This document shows, piece by piece, positions 41,903-56,544 of a DNA stretch of 64,000 bases (its first letter is position 1; the number at the start of each line of letters is the position of its first letter). The notes below the pieces were generated by a model. It worked only from the letters and a program-made list of their open reading frames with translations. It searched no databases and was not told where the DNA came from. A program made the position numbers and the translations under genes. This DNA is from Parazoarcus communis SWub3 = DSM 12120 (lineage in GTDB: Bacteria; Pseudomonadota; Gammaproteobacteria; Burkholderiales; Rhodocyclaceae), in contig NZ_QKOE01000010.1 in assembly GCF_003226565.1 (NCBI RefSeq), positions 1 to 64,000 of the forward strand, in the 5' to 3' direction.

Positions 41903-43546
41903 ATGGAACGCGAATCCATGGAGTTTGACGTCCTGATCGTCGGTGGCGGCCCTGCGGGCCTGGCTGCTGCGATCCGGCTCAAACAGCAGGCTGAAGCCAA
42001 GGGGCAGGACATCTCGGTGTGCCTGATCGAGAAAGGTGCCGAAATCGGCGCCCACATCCTGTCCGGAGCGGTGATGGACCCGCGTGCGCTGACCGAGTTG
42101 TTCCCCGACTGGAAGGAACGCGGTGCCCCGCTCAACACCGCCGTGACCGAAGACCGGGTGATCTTCCTCAATGAAAACGGTGGGCGCACCCTGCCCAACG
42201 GTCTGCTGCCTGATTGCTTCATCAACCACGGCAATTACATCGTCCGTCTTGGCAATGTTGCAAAGTGGCTGGGCGAGCAGGCGGAAGCCCTGGGAGTCGA
42301 GATCTACCCCGGCTTTGCCGGCGCAGAGGTTCTGTACGACGAGGCGGGTGCGGTCAAGGGCGTAGCGACCGGCGACATGGGCCTGACGCGCGAGGGCGAA
42401 CCGGGTCCCAACCATCAGCCGGGCATGGAGCTGCACGCCAAGTACACCCTGTTTGCAGAAGGCTGTCGCGGTCACCTGGGCAAGCAGCTCGAAGCCAGAT
42501 ACAAGCTGCGCGACGGCGTCGACCCCCAGACCTACGGTATCGGCATCAAGGAATTGTGGGAAGTCCCGGTCGAAAACCATCGCCCCGGCCTGGTGGTGCA
42601 CACGGCCGGCTGGCCCTTGCCGGCAGACACCTATGGGGGCGGTTTTGTCTATCACCTCGAGGACAATCTGGTTGCCGTCGGCTATGTGGTCGGCCTGAAC
42701 TACACCAACCCCCACCTGTCTCCGTTCGAAGAATTCCAGCGCTACAAGACCCACCCTGAAATCCGCAAGTTTCTCGAAGGCGGCAAGCGTCTTGCCTATG
42801 GCGCACGCGCAATTGCAGCCGGTGGCCTGCAAAGCCAGCCGCGCCTGGTGTTCCCGGGCGGCGCGTTGATCGGCGACGATGCCGGCTTCCTGAACGCCGC
42901 ACGCATCAAGGGCAGCCACGCAGCCATCAAGTCCGGCATGCTCGCAGCCGAAGCCGCATTTGAGGCACTGGTCGCAAACCGCCAGCGTGATGCCCTCACC
43001 GCCTTCCCGTCCAATTTCCAGGACTCCTGGCTGCATCAGGAGTTGTACAAGACGCGCAACTTCAAGCCTTACATGAAGCGCGGGCTGTGGCTGGGGTCGC
43101 TGTTGTTCGGTATCGATCAAAAGCTGTTTGGCGGCAAAGTGCCCTGGACGCTGCATAACAGCGCCGATCACGACAAGCTCAAGCCGGCTGCCGAATGCCC
43201 GAAGATCGACTACCCCAAGCCCGACGGCAAGCTCACCTTCGACCGCCTCTCTTCGGTGTTCCTGTCCAACACCAACCATGAAGAAGAGCAGCCCTGTCAT
43301 CTGCGGCTCAAGGATGCCGGCATCCCGATCGCGGTGAACCTGGCCATCTACGACGCACCCGAGCAGCGTTATTGCCCCGCGGGGGTGTACGAGATCGTGC
43401 GTGACGGCGACAACAACGCGCCGCGCCTGCAGATCAACGCGCAGAACTGCGTGCATTGCAAGACCTGCGACATCAAGGATCCCACGCAGAACATCAACTG
43501 GGTGGTGCCGCAAGGTGGCGAAGGGCCCATCTACCAGGGCATGTAA
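41903..43546 (+). CDS. Electron-transfer flavoprotein:ubiquinone oxidoreductase
   Basis: 547 residues. FAD binding is shown by DVLIVGGGPAGLAAAIRL, the membrane-associated quinone region by the middle of the protein, and the [4Fe-4S] cluster by CPAGVYE with QNCVHCKTCDIKDPTQNINW near the C-terminus. It passes electrons from acyl-CoA dehydrogenases via ETF into the quinone pool at the inner membrane. AAGGAG lies before the ATG at 41903. It diverges from the thioesterase gene and ends at a strong hairpin. Confidence 0.95.
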   Translation: MERESMEFDVLIVGGGPAGLAAAIRLKQQAEAKGQDISVCLIEKGAEIGAHILSGAVMDPRALTELFPDWKERGAPLNTAVTEDRVIFLNENGGRTLPNGLLPDCFINHGNYIVRLGNVAKWLGEQAEALGVEIYPGFAGAEVLYDEAGAVKGVATGDMGLTREGEPGPNHQPGMELHAKYTLFAEGCRGHLGKQLEARYKLRDGVDPQTYGIGIKELWEVPVENHRPGLVVHTAGWPLPADTYGGGFVYHLEDNLVAVGYVVGLNYTNPHLSPFEEFQRYKTHPEIRKFLEGGKRLAYGARAIAAGGLQSQPRLVFPGGALIGDDAGFLNAARIKGSHAAIKSGMLAAEAAFEALVANRQRDALTAFPSNFQDSWLHQELYKTRNFKPYMKRGLWLGSLLFGIDQKLFGGKVPWTLHNSADHDKLKPAAECPKIDYPKPDGKLTFDRLSSVFLSNTNHEEEQPCHLRLKDAGIPIAVNLAIYDAPEQRYCPAGVYEIVRDGDNNAPRLQINAQNCVHCKTCDIKDPTQNINWVVPQGGEGPIYQGM

Positions 43547-43551
43547 CAACA

Positions 43552-43579
43552 ACGGGGCGTCGTTCAGGCGCCCCGTTTC
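43552..43579 (+). terminator. Terminator after ETF-QO gene
   Basis: ACGGGGCG (43552-43559) pairs with CGCCCCGT (43569-43576), followed by TTC. It lies 5 bases past the stop, between convergent genes. Confidence 0.75.
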
Positions 43580-43600
43580 ACATCTGAAAGCATCCGCGCG

Positions 43601-44644
43601 CTACCACTCGTAGCCAAGACCGAACTGCAGACTCAGATCGGTCGATTTTCGCCCCTCTGCGGGTTTGCCTTCCCAGTCGACCACGCCCTGAACCTGGGCA
43701 GTCAGGCGATCGACGATCGGCAGACGCAGGCCGGTGCGGGTCTTCAGGGTAATGTCACGCCCATCATCCACGTTCATGTAACCATCCTGCTCGTGGAATA
43801 CCTCGGCTGTCCGCCCCACCAGCCAGTGCCGGTAGCGAACCCCCCAGCCCAATGCGGGATAGGCTTGATCGTCGGCATCGAAGCGGTTTTCCCTGACGTA
43901 GTCGATACCTGCCTGCACCGACAGACCGGTCTGATCACGATCGATCAACTGCAGACCATAACCGCCGCCCGCACTGAAGCGCATCGCCAGATCGCGGAAA
44001 CGATCCCGCTCCACCGAGGTTCGGCCGTACACAAAACGCCGGCTGCTGACGAACCAGTCACGATTTGCGGTCGCCAGCCAGTTCGACGCACTTTCGTCGC
44101 CGCCCTCGGTGCGGTGCTCACCGCGGATGCGCGTGGAAAAACGAGAACCCTTGGCCACACCCGCAAGCTCGGCCTCACCGACGATCTGCTTGGTGTCGCT
44201 GTTGCCACTGTTGGCACTTCCTGCCAGATTTACCCGCCCCTTGTACTCGGTGCCCTCACCCGACTGACTCGGCGTGGGGTTGAGGTAGGCGATGCGATCC
44301 AAACGCACTGGCGGCACTTCAGGCACCGCCGTCAACCGAACGGTGCCCGGTTCGTCAGAACGTTCCAGCGGTGTCGCCAGCCTCCCTTCGTTGTGTCGCA
44401 TCATCACATCAACGGGCTCATCGGTCTTCAAGGTTTCCACCACTCGCCAGTCAATTCGCAGCACCCCGGCGTAATCGGTCTTGAACTCCAATCCTTCGGG
44501 AGTCTTCGCGACAACCCTGCCCGTCAGCCGGTCTCCGTTGGTCAGCAGGACTTCGTCCGCGCCCGCGGGCACGGACGCGAATGCAGAAACGAGAAGAGCC
44601 GTAGCGATCAGGCTGCGGGGAGAATGCGGTAATCGAGACAACAT
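43601..44644 (-). CDS. DUF481 outer-membrane beta-barrel protein (YdiY-like)
   Basis: 347 residues. The signal peptide ends at AGA before DEVLLTNGDRLTG. The opening DEVLLTNGDRLTGRVV is shared by DUF481 proteins. The rest alternates short hydrophobic strands (SNWLATANRDWFVSSRRFVYG, DLSLQFGLGYEW at the end), with the C-terminal aromatic residue typical of outer-membrane barrels. Function is unknown; some relatives respond to salt or acid stress. Confidence 0.85.
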   Translation of the reverse strand: MLSRLPHSPRSLIATALLVSAFASVPAGADEVLLTNGDRLTGRVVAKTPEGLEFKTDYAGVLRIDWRVVETLKTDEPVDVMMRHNEGRLATPLERSDEPGTVRLTAVPEVPPVRLDRIAYLNPTPSQSGEGTEYKGRVNLAGSANSGNSDTKQIVGEAELAGVAKGSRFSTRIRGEHRTEGGDESASNWLATANRDWFVSSRRFVYGRTSVERDRFRDLAMRFSAGGGYGLQLIDRDQTGLSVQAGIDYVRENRFDADDQAYPALGWGVRYRHWLVGRTAEVFHEQDGYMNVDDGRDITLKTRTGLRLPIVDRLTAQVQGVVDWEGKPAEGRKSTDLSLQFGLGYEW

Positions 44645-44788
44645 GGCGAAATGACGGTAACTCAGGTTGGGAGAAGACGCAGCCTCAAGGCGGACCGCTA
44701 GTGCCTAGCCTAGGCATAAAGACGATATTGCGCAATGCAGCATCACCACCTGTTACCGCTTGAAACGTCTCTCCGCGACCTGCTCCAT

Positions 44789-45397
44789 CTACGAACGTGG
44801 CTGCAGCAGCTTGCGGATGTCGTCCGCAACCGACTCCGCTGAACTCGAGTGCGACACGGCCAGACGCAGACGCCCTTCGGGATCGTACACATAGCTCGTA
44901 GCGGTGTGATCCATGGTGTAGGAGTCGCCGGTCGGTACCTTGCGGTAGAACACCCTGAATGCCTCCGCCACCTTCCGGGTGTCCTCGACCGAGGTGTATA
45001 GCCCGAGAAAGTCGGCATCAAATGCCGCGGTGTACTCCTTGAGCAGGGCCGGCGTATCACGCTCCGGATCCACGCTGACGAAGATCACCTGCAAGCGTTT
45101 TCCCTCCTCCCCAAGACGCGATCGAACCTCCACTGCACGAGACAAGGCAGTGGGGCAAACATCCGGACACTGTGTGAAGCCAAAGAACACGATGACTGCC
45201 TTGCCACGAAAATCAGCCAGCGTCCGCGTCTTGCCGTCCGGGTCCAGTAGCGAGAAATCCTGACCAAAGCTCGCACCCGTGATGTCGGTGTTGTTGAACT
45301 GAAGTGCAGCCTGATCACAAGCACCCAGGATGCCGATCAACAGGCAGGCATGCACCCAGCGGATCAGCTTGTTCGCGCAAACGGATGACAGAAACAT
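44789..45397 (-). CDS. SCO1/SenC-family copper-binding lipoprotein
   Basis: 202 residues. The lipobox LGAC lies at about residues 24-27. The thioredoxin-fold copper site is complete: TQCPDVCPTAL and the histidine in TMDHTATSYVYDPEG. SCO proteins deliver copper to the CuA site of cytochrome oxidase or act as thiol reductases in the periplasm. No oxidase genes are nearby. The gene is preceded by about 400 bases of non-coding DNA. Confidence 0.92.
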   Translation of the reverse strand: MFLSSVCANKLIRWVHACLLIGILGACDQAALQFNNTDITGASFGQDFSLLDPDGKTRTLADFRGKAVIVFFGFTQCPDVCPTALSRAVEVRSRLGEEGKRLQVIFVSVDPERDTPALLKEYTAAFDADFLGLYTSVEDTRKVAEAFRVFYRKVPTGDSYTMDHTATSYVYDPEGRLRLAVSHSSSAESVADDIRKLLQPRS

Positions 45398-45791
45398 TCA
45401 ACCTCCAATGGAAGATCCTGTAAAAAAACAGACTTTCCACACGCAGAAAAACAAAAAAAGAACCGCTACGCGGCATTCGGCTTTTCCGGCCTGCGCACCA
45501 GTCCAGGCGATCAAGTAGCGAGACTCGATGCCGTCATGATAACGCAGCCTCTGATCACCCCCTGAAACACGATGCACGCTCGTGCTTGAAACCTCACTGA
45601 TGCGGGTCAAACCGCGCGCCCTGCCTTCTTGCTAAGATGGCAGAAAACAAAGGCCCGGACGCATCGCACGTCGCGAGCATGTCGAGCTCCCTTCGACTGG
45701 CGCCCACCAAAATCACGGCTTCATCCGGCTGGAGGAGAACGATGGCTATCAGGCAGATGGATGATGCGCTGCTCACAAGGGACGCTTGGTC
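45398..45791. other. Intergenic region between SCO1 gene and sensor kinase
   Basis: About 395 bases. Bases 45420-45475 are A-rich on the plus strand and should contain the SCO1 promoter on the minus strand. A 53-codon frame (45637-45798) runs up to and overlaps the kinase start but has no ribosome-binding site or recognisable pattern, so it is not called as a gene. Confidence 0.4.
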
Positions 45792-50137
<4,346 letters not shown>

Positions 50138-50140
<3 letters not shown>

Positions 50141-50278
50141 AAAAGGGCCTGGACGGTGGATGAAGCCATCGCGCACCTCCAGTCCCAGGCTGGCGAGCAC
50201 TTCGACCCGGAACTGGTCGCCAGCTTCATCTCCATCCGTCCGGAGATCGAGGGCATCCGCTCCCAGTATGCCGACTGA
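50138..50278 (+). pseudogene. Separated C-terminus of the HD-GYP regulator
   Basis: The same reading frame continues after the TAA as KRAWTVDEAIAHLQSQAGEHFDPELVASF and ends IRSQYAD, stop. GxHFDPELVxxF is the conserved end of HD-GYP response regulators. There is no new start codon or ribosome-binding site, so this part is expressed only by read-through or after reversion. Confidence 0.8.
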
Positions 50279-50302
50279 TCCGGCCTGAACCTCTTACCCT
50301 GC

Positions 50303-52405
50303 TCAACGATTCATCAAGGTCTCGTTGTAATAGCCGGCAGCTTCCATGATGCGGCGGACCTCCACCTGCGCGTTGCGCAGGGCTTGATCCACCGTGATCC
50401 GGCCCGTCAAGGCGCGATTGATCTCAATCGCCAATGCGTACCCCACCGCGGGAAACTCGGCGATGGACACCGTCTGGATACCACGATAATGACGTCCAGG
50501 TAAATCGACTTGCGCTTCGCTGATGGAGGACGCGACAAACCTGGCAAATGGTGCGACCGCCAGGTAGGCCGGTTGAGCATAGGTCGACAAACGCGTTCCC
50601 GGCGGCACTGCAATCCAGCCTTCGTCCCGACCGACGCGTTCAACATAGCTGCGTGACGTTGCCCACTCGATGAACTTCCGGGCCTGCACCTTCCGCGACG
50701 ATGAGGCCGGAATCGCCAGCGCCCAACTCCACAACCAGCTCTCGCCGACATCGACGCGCCCAATTGGCGCAGCTGCATGGCCCACCTTGCTCGCGACGGA
50801 CGATACGCGCGGATTGAACAGATAACCCGCAGCCACCGTCGCATCGATCCACATTGCGCACCGTCCCTCGGCAAAAAGTTGCAGGCTTTCGCGGTAACCA
50901 CGCTCGGCTGCGTCGGGCGGACCATACTGCTGCAACAAGCTCACATAGCGGGTCACCGCCTCGCGCCAGCCGGCAGACTCGAGCTCTGGCCGCCAGTTGG
51001 CGTCAAACCAGCGCCCCCCATACGTGTTGGCCATCGGCGCAATCACCGAGATGTTCTCACCCCAGCCGGGCTTGCCACGAAGGCACAGACCATATACGCC
51101 CCCTGCCGGATCGTGCAATCGCCTGGCAAAACGCTCAATGTCATCATAAGCAGGTTGCTTCGGCATGCTCAGACCGGCACGCTCGAATAGATCCGTACGG
51201 TAATAGGTCATTGAGCTTTCAGCATAGAACGGCAAGGCGTACAGACGGCCCTGATAGGTCAGACTGGCACGCACGGACGGGATCAGATCGTCGATGCCGT
51301 AAGCCGAAGGTAGATTGTCAAGTGGCTCCAGCCATCCGCGCTGCCCCCAGATTGGCGTCTCATAGGAGCCAATGGTCATCACGTCAAACTGCCCGTCTGC
51401 AATCGCAAGATCGGTCATCAACCGGGTGCGCAATACGGTCTCATCGATCACTCGCCAATCGAGCTCGATGCCGGGATGGGTGCGCTCGAACTCGGCGGAC
51501 AGGCGCCGCATCACCAGCATGTCCGGATTATTGACCGTACCGATCGTCAGACGCACGGTAGCGTCATTGCGCATCTCTCCGGCACGAAGACCGTGGCTGA
51601 AGAGGATTTCGCTCACCTGACCATCGGCCTGCATGGCTTGAAGGGCTGAATCGAACACCTTCGCCAGTGCCTCGCGACGCGGCGTATCAGCAGCCCATGC
51701 AATGTGAAACGAGCTGGGGAACAGCGGTGGATTGAGGAACTCCAGTTGCCCGATCAGATGCGGGCGATGCAGCACCATCAGATCGCTTGCGCGGTACTTA
51801 TCCACCAGCATCAGGTCAATGCGACCCAGTGCCAGCTTGTCGAGATTCTGCAGGTCATTGGCGACGTACTCTCGCCGCAAGGCCGCTTCTGCTTCGAAAA
51901 CAGCGGGGACCGCCAGCCCACGGACGGCGCCGATGCGATAGCCTGCAAGCGAGCGAAGCGTTTCTGCAGGTCGCCGATCGGCATCCTTCGCGTAGGGGAT
52001 GGGATCAACCCGACGCTTCAGCAGCCCAAGGTTCACCCCGGGAAAAGGTCGGCTCAAACGCAGGGCAGCCGACGAAGCGGCGCTTCCTCCGACGAAGAGC
52101 ATGCCGTCAATCTGACCACTTTCAACCAGACTCAATGCCCGCGCCGGTGGATAAAAGCGGATCTCGACAGCCTGTCCGCTGCGTGCCATCGCCCGCTTTA
52201 CCAGGTCGGCTGCATAGCCTTGACGTTCGATGTCGGCGCCAAGGTAGGGCGCCATTTCCACCGCAGCCAGTCGCACGGGCTCGACACTTTGGGCACGCGC
52301 CTCCGACACAAGCAAGACCGCAAGCGTCAGCGCCAGAAAACACACCCGCCAGACGAGCAGACTGAGTCGCGAATGAACCGAAACAGCAGACAAGCACAGG
52401 GGCAT
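50303..52405 (-). CDS. Fusion of two solute-binding proteins (family 3-type followed by family 1-type)
   Basis: 700 residues. The signal peptide ends near ARA before QSVEPVRLAAVEM. Residues about 40-290 resemble amino-acid-type binding proteins (SBP_bac_3: GYAADLVKRAMARSGQAVE, PARALSLVESGQIDGML). Residues about 300-680 resemble sugar-type binding proteins (SBP_bac_1: LSAEFERTHPGIELDW, LYALPFYAESSMTYYRTDLF, SVIAPMANTYGG). No ABC permease or ATPase gene is near. It ends 25 bases from the convergent kinase/HD-GYP unit, which suggests it may feed ligand information to the kinase periplasmic domain. GGGAGGATGG precedes the ATG. Confidence 0.85.
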   Translation of the reverse strand: MPLCLSAVSVHSRLSLLVWRVCFLALTLAVLLVSEARAQSVEPVRLAAVEMAPYLGADIERQGYAADLVKRAMARSGQAVEIRFYPPARALSLVESGQIDGMLFVGGSAASSAALRLSRPFPGVNLGLLKRRVDPIPYAKDADRRPAETLRSLAGYRIGAVRGLAVPAVFEAEAALRREYVANDLQNLDKLALGRIDLMLVDKYRASDLMVLHRPHLIGQLEFLNPPLFPSSFHIAWAADTPRREALAKVFDSALQAMQADGQVSEILFSHGLRAGEMRNDATVRLTIGTVNNPDMLVMRRLSAEFERTHPGIELDWRVIDETVLRTRLMTDLAIADGQFDVMTIGSYETPIWGQRGWLEPLDNLPSAYGIDDLIPSVRASLTYQGRLYALPFYAESSMTYYRTDLFERAGLSMPKQPAYDDIERFARRLHDPAGGVYGLCLRGKPGWGENISVIAPMANTYGGRWFDANWRPELESAGWREAVTRYVSLLQQYGPPDAAERGYRESLQLFAEGRCAMWIDATVAAGYLFNPRVSSVASKVGHAAAPIGRVDVGESWLWSWALAIPASSSRKVQARKFIEWATSRSYVERVGRDEGWIAVPPGTRLSTYAQPAYLAVAPFARFVASSISEAQVDLPGRHYRGIQTVSIAEFPAVGYALAIEINRALTGRITVDQALRNAQVEVRRIMEAAGYYNETLMNR

Positions 52406-52494
52406 GCTCCATCCTCCCGATGCGGGGGAACAGCCCCGCGCCCAGCCCTTTCAGACTAGGGCCAAAGCGCGGTTCATGCCAGTGGGGAAGTCCC

Positions 52495-55400
52495 TCAGCC
52501 CAGCCAGTGTCGGGCGTTACGGAACATACGCAACCACGGCGAAGCGTCCGGACTGGCCGAACGCAGGTCCTGCGGCGCCCACGACATCTGCAGGGTACGC
52601 GCGGTACGTTCCGGGTGCGGCATCATGATGGTGAAGCGCCCGTCAGCAGTGGTGAAACCGGTTGCGCCACCTGCCGACCCATTGGGGTTCTTCGGGTACA
52701 CCTCGGTCGGCTGTCCATAGTTATCGACATAGCGAAGCGCAAGCAAGGCCTTGTCGGCATCGCCCGCTGCGCCAAACACCGCCCTACCCTCACCGTGGCT
52801 GACCACGATGGGCATGCGGCTACCGGCCATGCCCTGCAGCAGGATGGAGGGGCTATCGGTCACTTCCACCATGACGAAACGGGCCTCGAACTGCTCGCTG
52901 CGGTTGCGGTGGAAGGTAGGCCAGGCTTCGGCTCCCGGAATGATTGGCGCCAGATGCGCCATCATCTGGCAACCATTGCACACGCCCAGCGCGAAGGTGT
53001 CGGTACGTCCGAAGAAGGCTTCGAACTGCGCGCGCAGTGCCGGATTGAACAAAATGGACTTGGCCCAGCCCTGCCCCGCCCCCAGCACGTCTCCGTAAGA
53101 GAAACCACCGCAGGCCGCAAGGCCATGGAAGGCCTCCAGACGCTTGCGTCCGGACTGAAGGTCGGACATGTGCACATCCACCGCCTCGAAGCCCGCACGT
53201 TCGAACGCCGCCGCCATCTCGAACTGCGAGTTGACACCCTGCTCGCGCAGCACGGCCAGCCTGGGGCGGGCACCGGTAGCAATGAAAGGTGCGGCAAGGT
53301 CTTCGGTAACATCAAAACTCAATTGCACCGAAAGGCCCGGATCGGCGGCATCGGCCAGGCCATCGAACTCCTGCTGCACGCAATCGGCATCGTCACGCAG
53401 ACGGGCGATGCGGTAGCTGGTCTCGGACCAGGCCTGCAGCAACTCGACACGCGAGGCACCGAACACTTTCTTGGCACTACGCCAGAAGCGGATCTCGTCC
53501 TTGTCGTTGAATTCACCGATGAAGTGATAGCCCAGACGCGCCTCACGCAACATCTCGGTGATGCGGGAGCGATCGGCACGACGGATCTGGATCACCGCAC
53601 CCAGCTCCTCGGCAAACAGGCCACCGATCAGGCGATCGTCGAAGCGGCCCTTGAGTGTATCGGGCTTTTTCTCCAGGCCATCAACGTCGTTCATGAACGG
53701 GTCGTAGCACACCGTATCCAGCACGATGGACAAGCCGCACTTGCTGGCAAAGGCCATCTCGCACACGGTTGCAAACAGACCGCCGTCCGAACGATCGTGG
53801 TAGGCCAGGATCAGGTTGTCGCGGCGCAGCTGCTGCACCGTGGCAAAAAAGGCAGCCAGCTGTGCCGGATCGACATCCGGGGCATGCTCTCCAACCGAGT
53901 TGTACACCTGAGCCAGCACGGAACCGCCCAGCCGGTTCGCACCGTTGCCCAGGTCGATCAGCATCAGCTCGGTTTCCACCCCTTCCGGCTGCTGCAACTG
54001 CGGTGTCAGCGTGTTGCGGATGTCCTGCACCGGCGCAAACGCGGTGGCGATCAGCGACATCGGCGCGACCACCTGCTTGTCCGCCCCTTCATCGGTCCAC
54101 GCCGTACGCATCGACAGCGAGTCCTTGCCCACCGGAATCGACAGGCCTGCAGTAATGCAGAACTCGGACACCGCCTTTACGGTATCGAACAGTTTGGCAT
54201 CCTCGCCACGATGACCCGCTGCCGCCATCCAGTTGGCCGACAGTTTCACGTCGCCCAGGCTGGCAATGTCAGCCGCCGCGATATTGGTGATCGCCTCGCC
54301 AATCGCCATGCGGCCCGAAGCGGGCGCATCGACGCAAGCCAGCGTGGTGCGCTCGCCCATGGCAAAGGCCTCGCCACGATAGCCCTTGAAGCTCATTGCG
54401 GTTACCGCGACATCGGCCACCGGCACCTGCCAGGGCCCGACCATCTGGTCACGTGCGGTCAGACCACCCACCGAGCGGTCGCCAATGGTGATGAGAAAGT
54501 TCTTGCTGGCCACCGTGGGGTTGCGCAGCACGCGCAGGCCTGCCTCCATCAGATCGAAACCCGCGACGTCGAAAGGCGGCAGGTATACCGCACGGCGCGA
54601 CACATTTCGCGTCATCTTCGGCGGCTTGCCCAGCAGCACCTGCATCTCCATGTCCACCGGCTTGTTGCCGAAATGGCGATCGGAGACCGTCAGATGGCCA
54701 TCGGCCGTCGCGGTTCCAAGCACGGCAAACGGGCAGCGCTCACGCTCACAGAAGGCCTGGAACATCGGCAGGCTCTCCGGCGCAATCGCGAGCACATAGC
54801 GCTCCTGCGATTCGTTGGACCAGATCTCGCGCGGGCTCATGCCCGGCTCTTCGATATGAACCTCGCGCAACTCGAAATGCGCGCCCAGGCCAGCATGGTC
54901 TGCCAACTCCGGCATCGCATTCGACAGGCCGCCGGCGCCCACATCGTGAATGGCGATGATCGGATTCCTGTCGCCCTGCTGCCAGCAGGCGTCGATCACC
55001 TCCTGACAACGTCGCTGAATCTCGGGGTTGCCGCGCTGCACCGATGCAAAATCCAGGTCGGCCGCATTGGTGCCGGTTGCCATCGACGAAGCCGCACCGC
55101 CCCCCAGGCCGATCAGCATGCCCGGACCACCCAGCTGAATCAGCAGCGTGCCCGGCGGAAAGGTGGGCTTGGCAGCCTGCTGGGCCTGAATGCTGCCCAA
55201 TCCTCCGGCAATCATGATCGGCTTGTGATAGCCGCGCACCTCACCCTGCACTTCCTGCTCAAACGTACGGAAATAGCCGGCAAGGTTGGGGCGACCAAAC
55301 TCGTTGTTGAATGCCGCAGCACCAATCGGCCCTTCGATCATGATGTCGAGCGCAGAGGCAATGCGCTCTGGCTTGCCGTAAGGCTTCTCCCAGGGCTGAA

Positions 55401-56430
55401 CAAAGTCAGGAATGTTCAGATTGGATACCGAGAAGCCCGCCAGACCCGCCTTGGGCCGCGAGCCACGGCCAGTGGCACCCTCATCGCGGATCTCACCGCC
55501 GGCCCCGGTTGCCGCCCCCGGAAAAGGCGAGATCGCAGTGGGATGGTTGTGGGTTTCAACCTTGGCCAGGATGTGGGTCTCTTCGCTGTGGTAGCGGAAC
55601 CCGCCGTCGCCGTCGGGATACAGACGGTCGATGACTGCGCCCTCGATCACCGAGGCGTTGTCGGAATAGGCCACCACCGTGCCTTGCGGATGCGCCTTGT
55701 GCGTGTCCTTGATCATGCCGAACAACGACTTGTCCATCGGCCGCGCGTCGATCACCCAGTCGGCGTTGAAGATCTTGTGCCGGCAGTGCTCGGAGTTGGC
55801 CTGAGCGAACATCATCAGTTCGACATCGGTCGGGTTGCGGCCCATGCGGGTGAAGTTCTCTACCAGGTAGTCGATTTCGTCCTCGGACAGAGCCAGCCCC
55901 AGATCGCCATTGGCCACCTCCAGTGCCGCACGACCACCACTCAGGATATCCACCGAGGTCATCGGCTGCGGCTCATAGTGATGGAACAGCGCATCGGCCT
56001 GATCAAGCGTGCTCAGCACCGACTCGGTCATCCGGTCATGCAGCAGTGCGAGCAAGGCCGGCCGCGTATCGGCGCCTTTTGCATTGATGCTGTAAGCCGT
56101 ACCCCGTTCGATCCGTACCACCTTGTCAAAGCCACACTGCAGGGCAATGTCGGTCGCCTTGGACGACCACGGCGAGATCGTGCCCAGCCGCGGCACCACC
56201 AGCACCATCAAGCCCGCAGGCGGCGCGGCCGTTTCAGGCGTCGCACCCAGCAGGTCGACAAGTCGCGCCTGCTCATCGGCACTCAGTGCCGCTTTCAGCT
56301 CGACAAAATACCAATGCTCTGCGGCCAGCCCCTGCAGCTTGGGCAGAACCTCGGCCACACTGCGGGAAAGTCGATCCAGGCGGGACCGGGACAGCGCCGC
56401 AGCGCCACGAAGCTTGAGGATTTGGGTCAT
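52495..56430 (-). CDS. purL: Phosphoribosylformylglycinamidine synthase, single-chain form
   Basis: 1311 residues from the ATG at 56428-56430 ([10 protein letters not shown]). It is the large proteobacterial type with an N-terminal PurS-like domain, two AIR-synthase-type halves (IATHDVGAGG-like [25 protein letters not shown]) and a C-terminal glutamine amidotransferase domain with the catalytic Cys in [12 protein letters not shown] and [12 protein letters not shown]. It makes FGAM from FGAR, ATP and glutamine in purine synthesis. It is a single gene with no clear ribosome-binding site. A 1344-codon open frame on the other strand is only a GC-rich shadow. Confidence 0.97.
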   Translation of the reverse strand: MTQILKLRGAAALSRSRLDRLSRSVAEVLPKLQGLAAEHWYFVELKAALSADEQARLVDLLGATPETAAPPAGLMVLVVPRLGTISPWSSKATDIALQCGFDKVVRIERGTAYSINAKGADTRPALLALLHDRMTESVLSTLDQADALFHHYEPQPMTSVDILSGGRAALEVANGDLGLALSEDEIDYLVENFTRMGRNPTDVELMMFAQANSEHCRHKIFNADWVIDARPMDKSLFGMIKDTHKAHPQGTVVAYSDNASVIEGAVIDRLYPDGDGGFRYHSEETHILAKVETHNHPTAISPFPGAATGAGGEIRDEGATGRGSRPKAGLAGFSVSNLNIPDFVQPWEKPYGKPERIASALDIMIEGPIGAAAFNNEFGRPNLAGYFRTFEQEVQGEVRGYHKPIMIAGGLGSIQAQQAAKPTFPPGTLLIQLGGPGMLIGLGGGAASSMATGTNAADLDFASVQRGNPEIQRRCQEVIDACWQQGDRNPIIAIHDVGAGGLSNAMPELADHAGLGAHFELREVHIEEPGMSPREIWSNESQERYVLAIAPESLPMFQAFCERERCPFAVLGTATADGHLTVSDRHFGNKPVDMEMQVLLGKPPKMTRNVSRRAVYLPPFDVAGFDLMEAGLRVLRNPTVASKNFLITIGDRSVGGLTARDQMVGPWQVPVADVAVTAMSFKGYRGEAFAMGERTTLACVDAPASGRMAIGEAITNIAAADIASLGDVKLSANWMAAAGHRGEDAKLFDTVKAVSEFCITAGLSIPVGKDSLSMRTAWTDEGADKQVVAPMSLIATAFAPVQDIRNTLTPQLQQPEGVETELMLIDLGNGANRLGGSVLAQVYNSVGEHAPDVDPAQLAAFFATVQQLRRDNLILAYHDRSDGGLFATVCEMAFASKCGLSIVLDTVCYDPFMNDVDGLEKKPDTLKGRFDDRLIGGLFAEELGAVIQIRRADRSRITEMLREARLGYHFIGEFNDKDEIRFWRSAKKVFGASRVELLQAWSETSYRIARLRDDADCVQQEFDGLADAADPGLSVQLSFDVTEDLAAPFIATGARPRLAVLREQGVNSQFEMAAAFERAGFEAVDVHMSDLQSGRKRLEAFHGLAACGGFSYGDVLGAGQGWAKSILFNPALRAQFEAFFGRTDTFALGVCNGCQMMAHLAPIIPGAEAWPTFHRNRSEQFEARFVMVEVTDSPSILLQGMAGSRMPIVVSHGEGRAVFGAAGDADKALLALRYVDNYGQPTEVYPKNPNGSAGGATGFTTADGRFTIMMPHPERTARTLQMSWAPQDLRSASPDASPWLRMFRNARHWLG

Positions 56431-56544
56431 GTCGATCGAAACGCGGGAAAATAAGCGCCACCGATAGCTCGGCAGCAAAAGCGGCGATTATACCCGAGCC
56501 TAACGCTTGCCCACCGAGCGTACATAACATGACCCGTGTGACGC

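Noticed and set aside
52420-56454. 1344-codon open frame on the plus strand opposite purL
   Set aside because: It mirrors purL over its whole length, has His/Arg/Gly-rich composition without motifs, and arises from high third-base GC. The purL frame is a complete, recognised enzyme.
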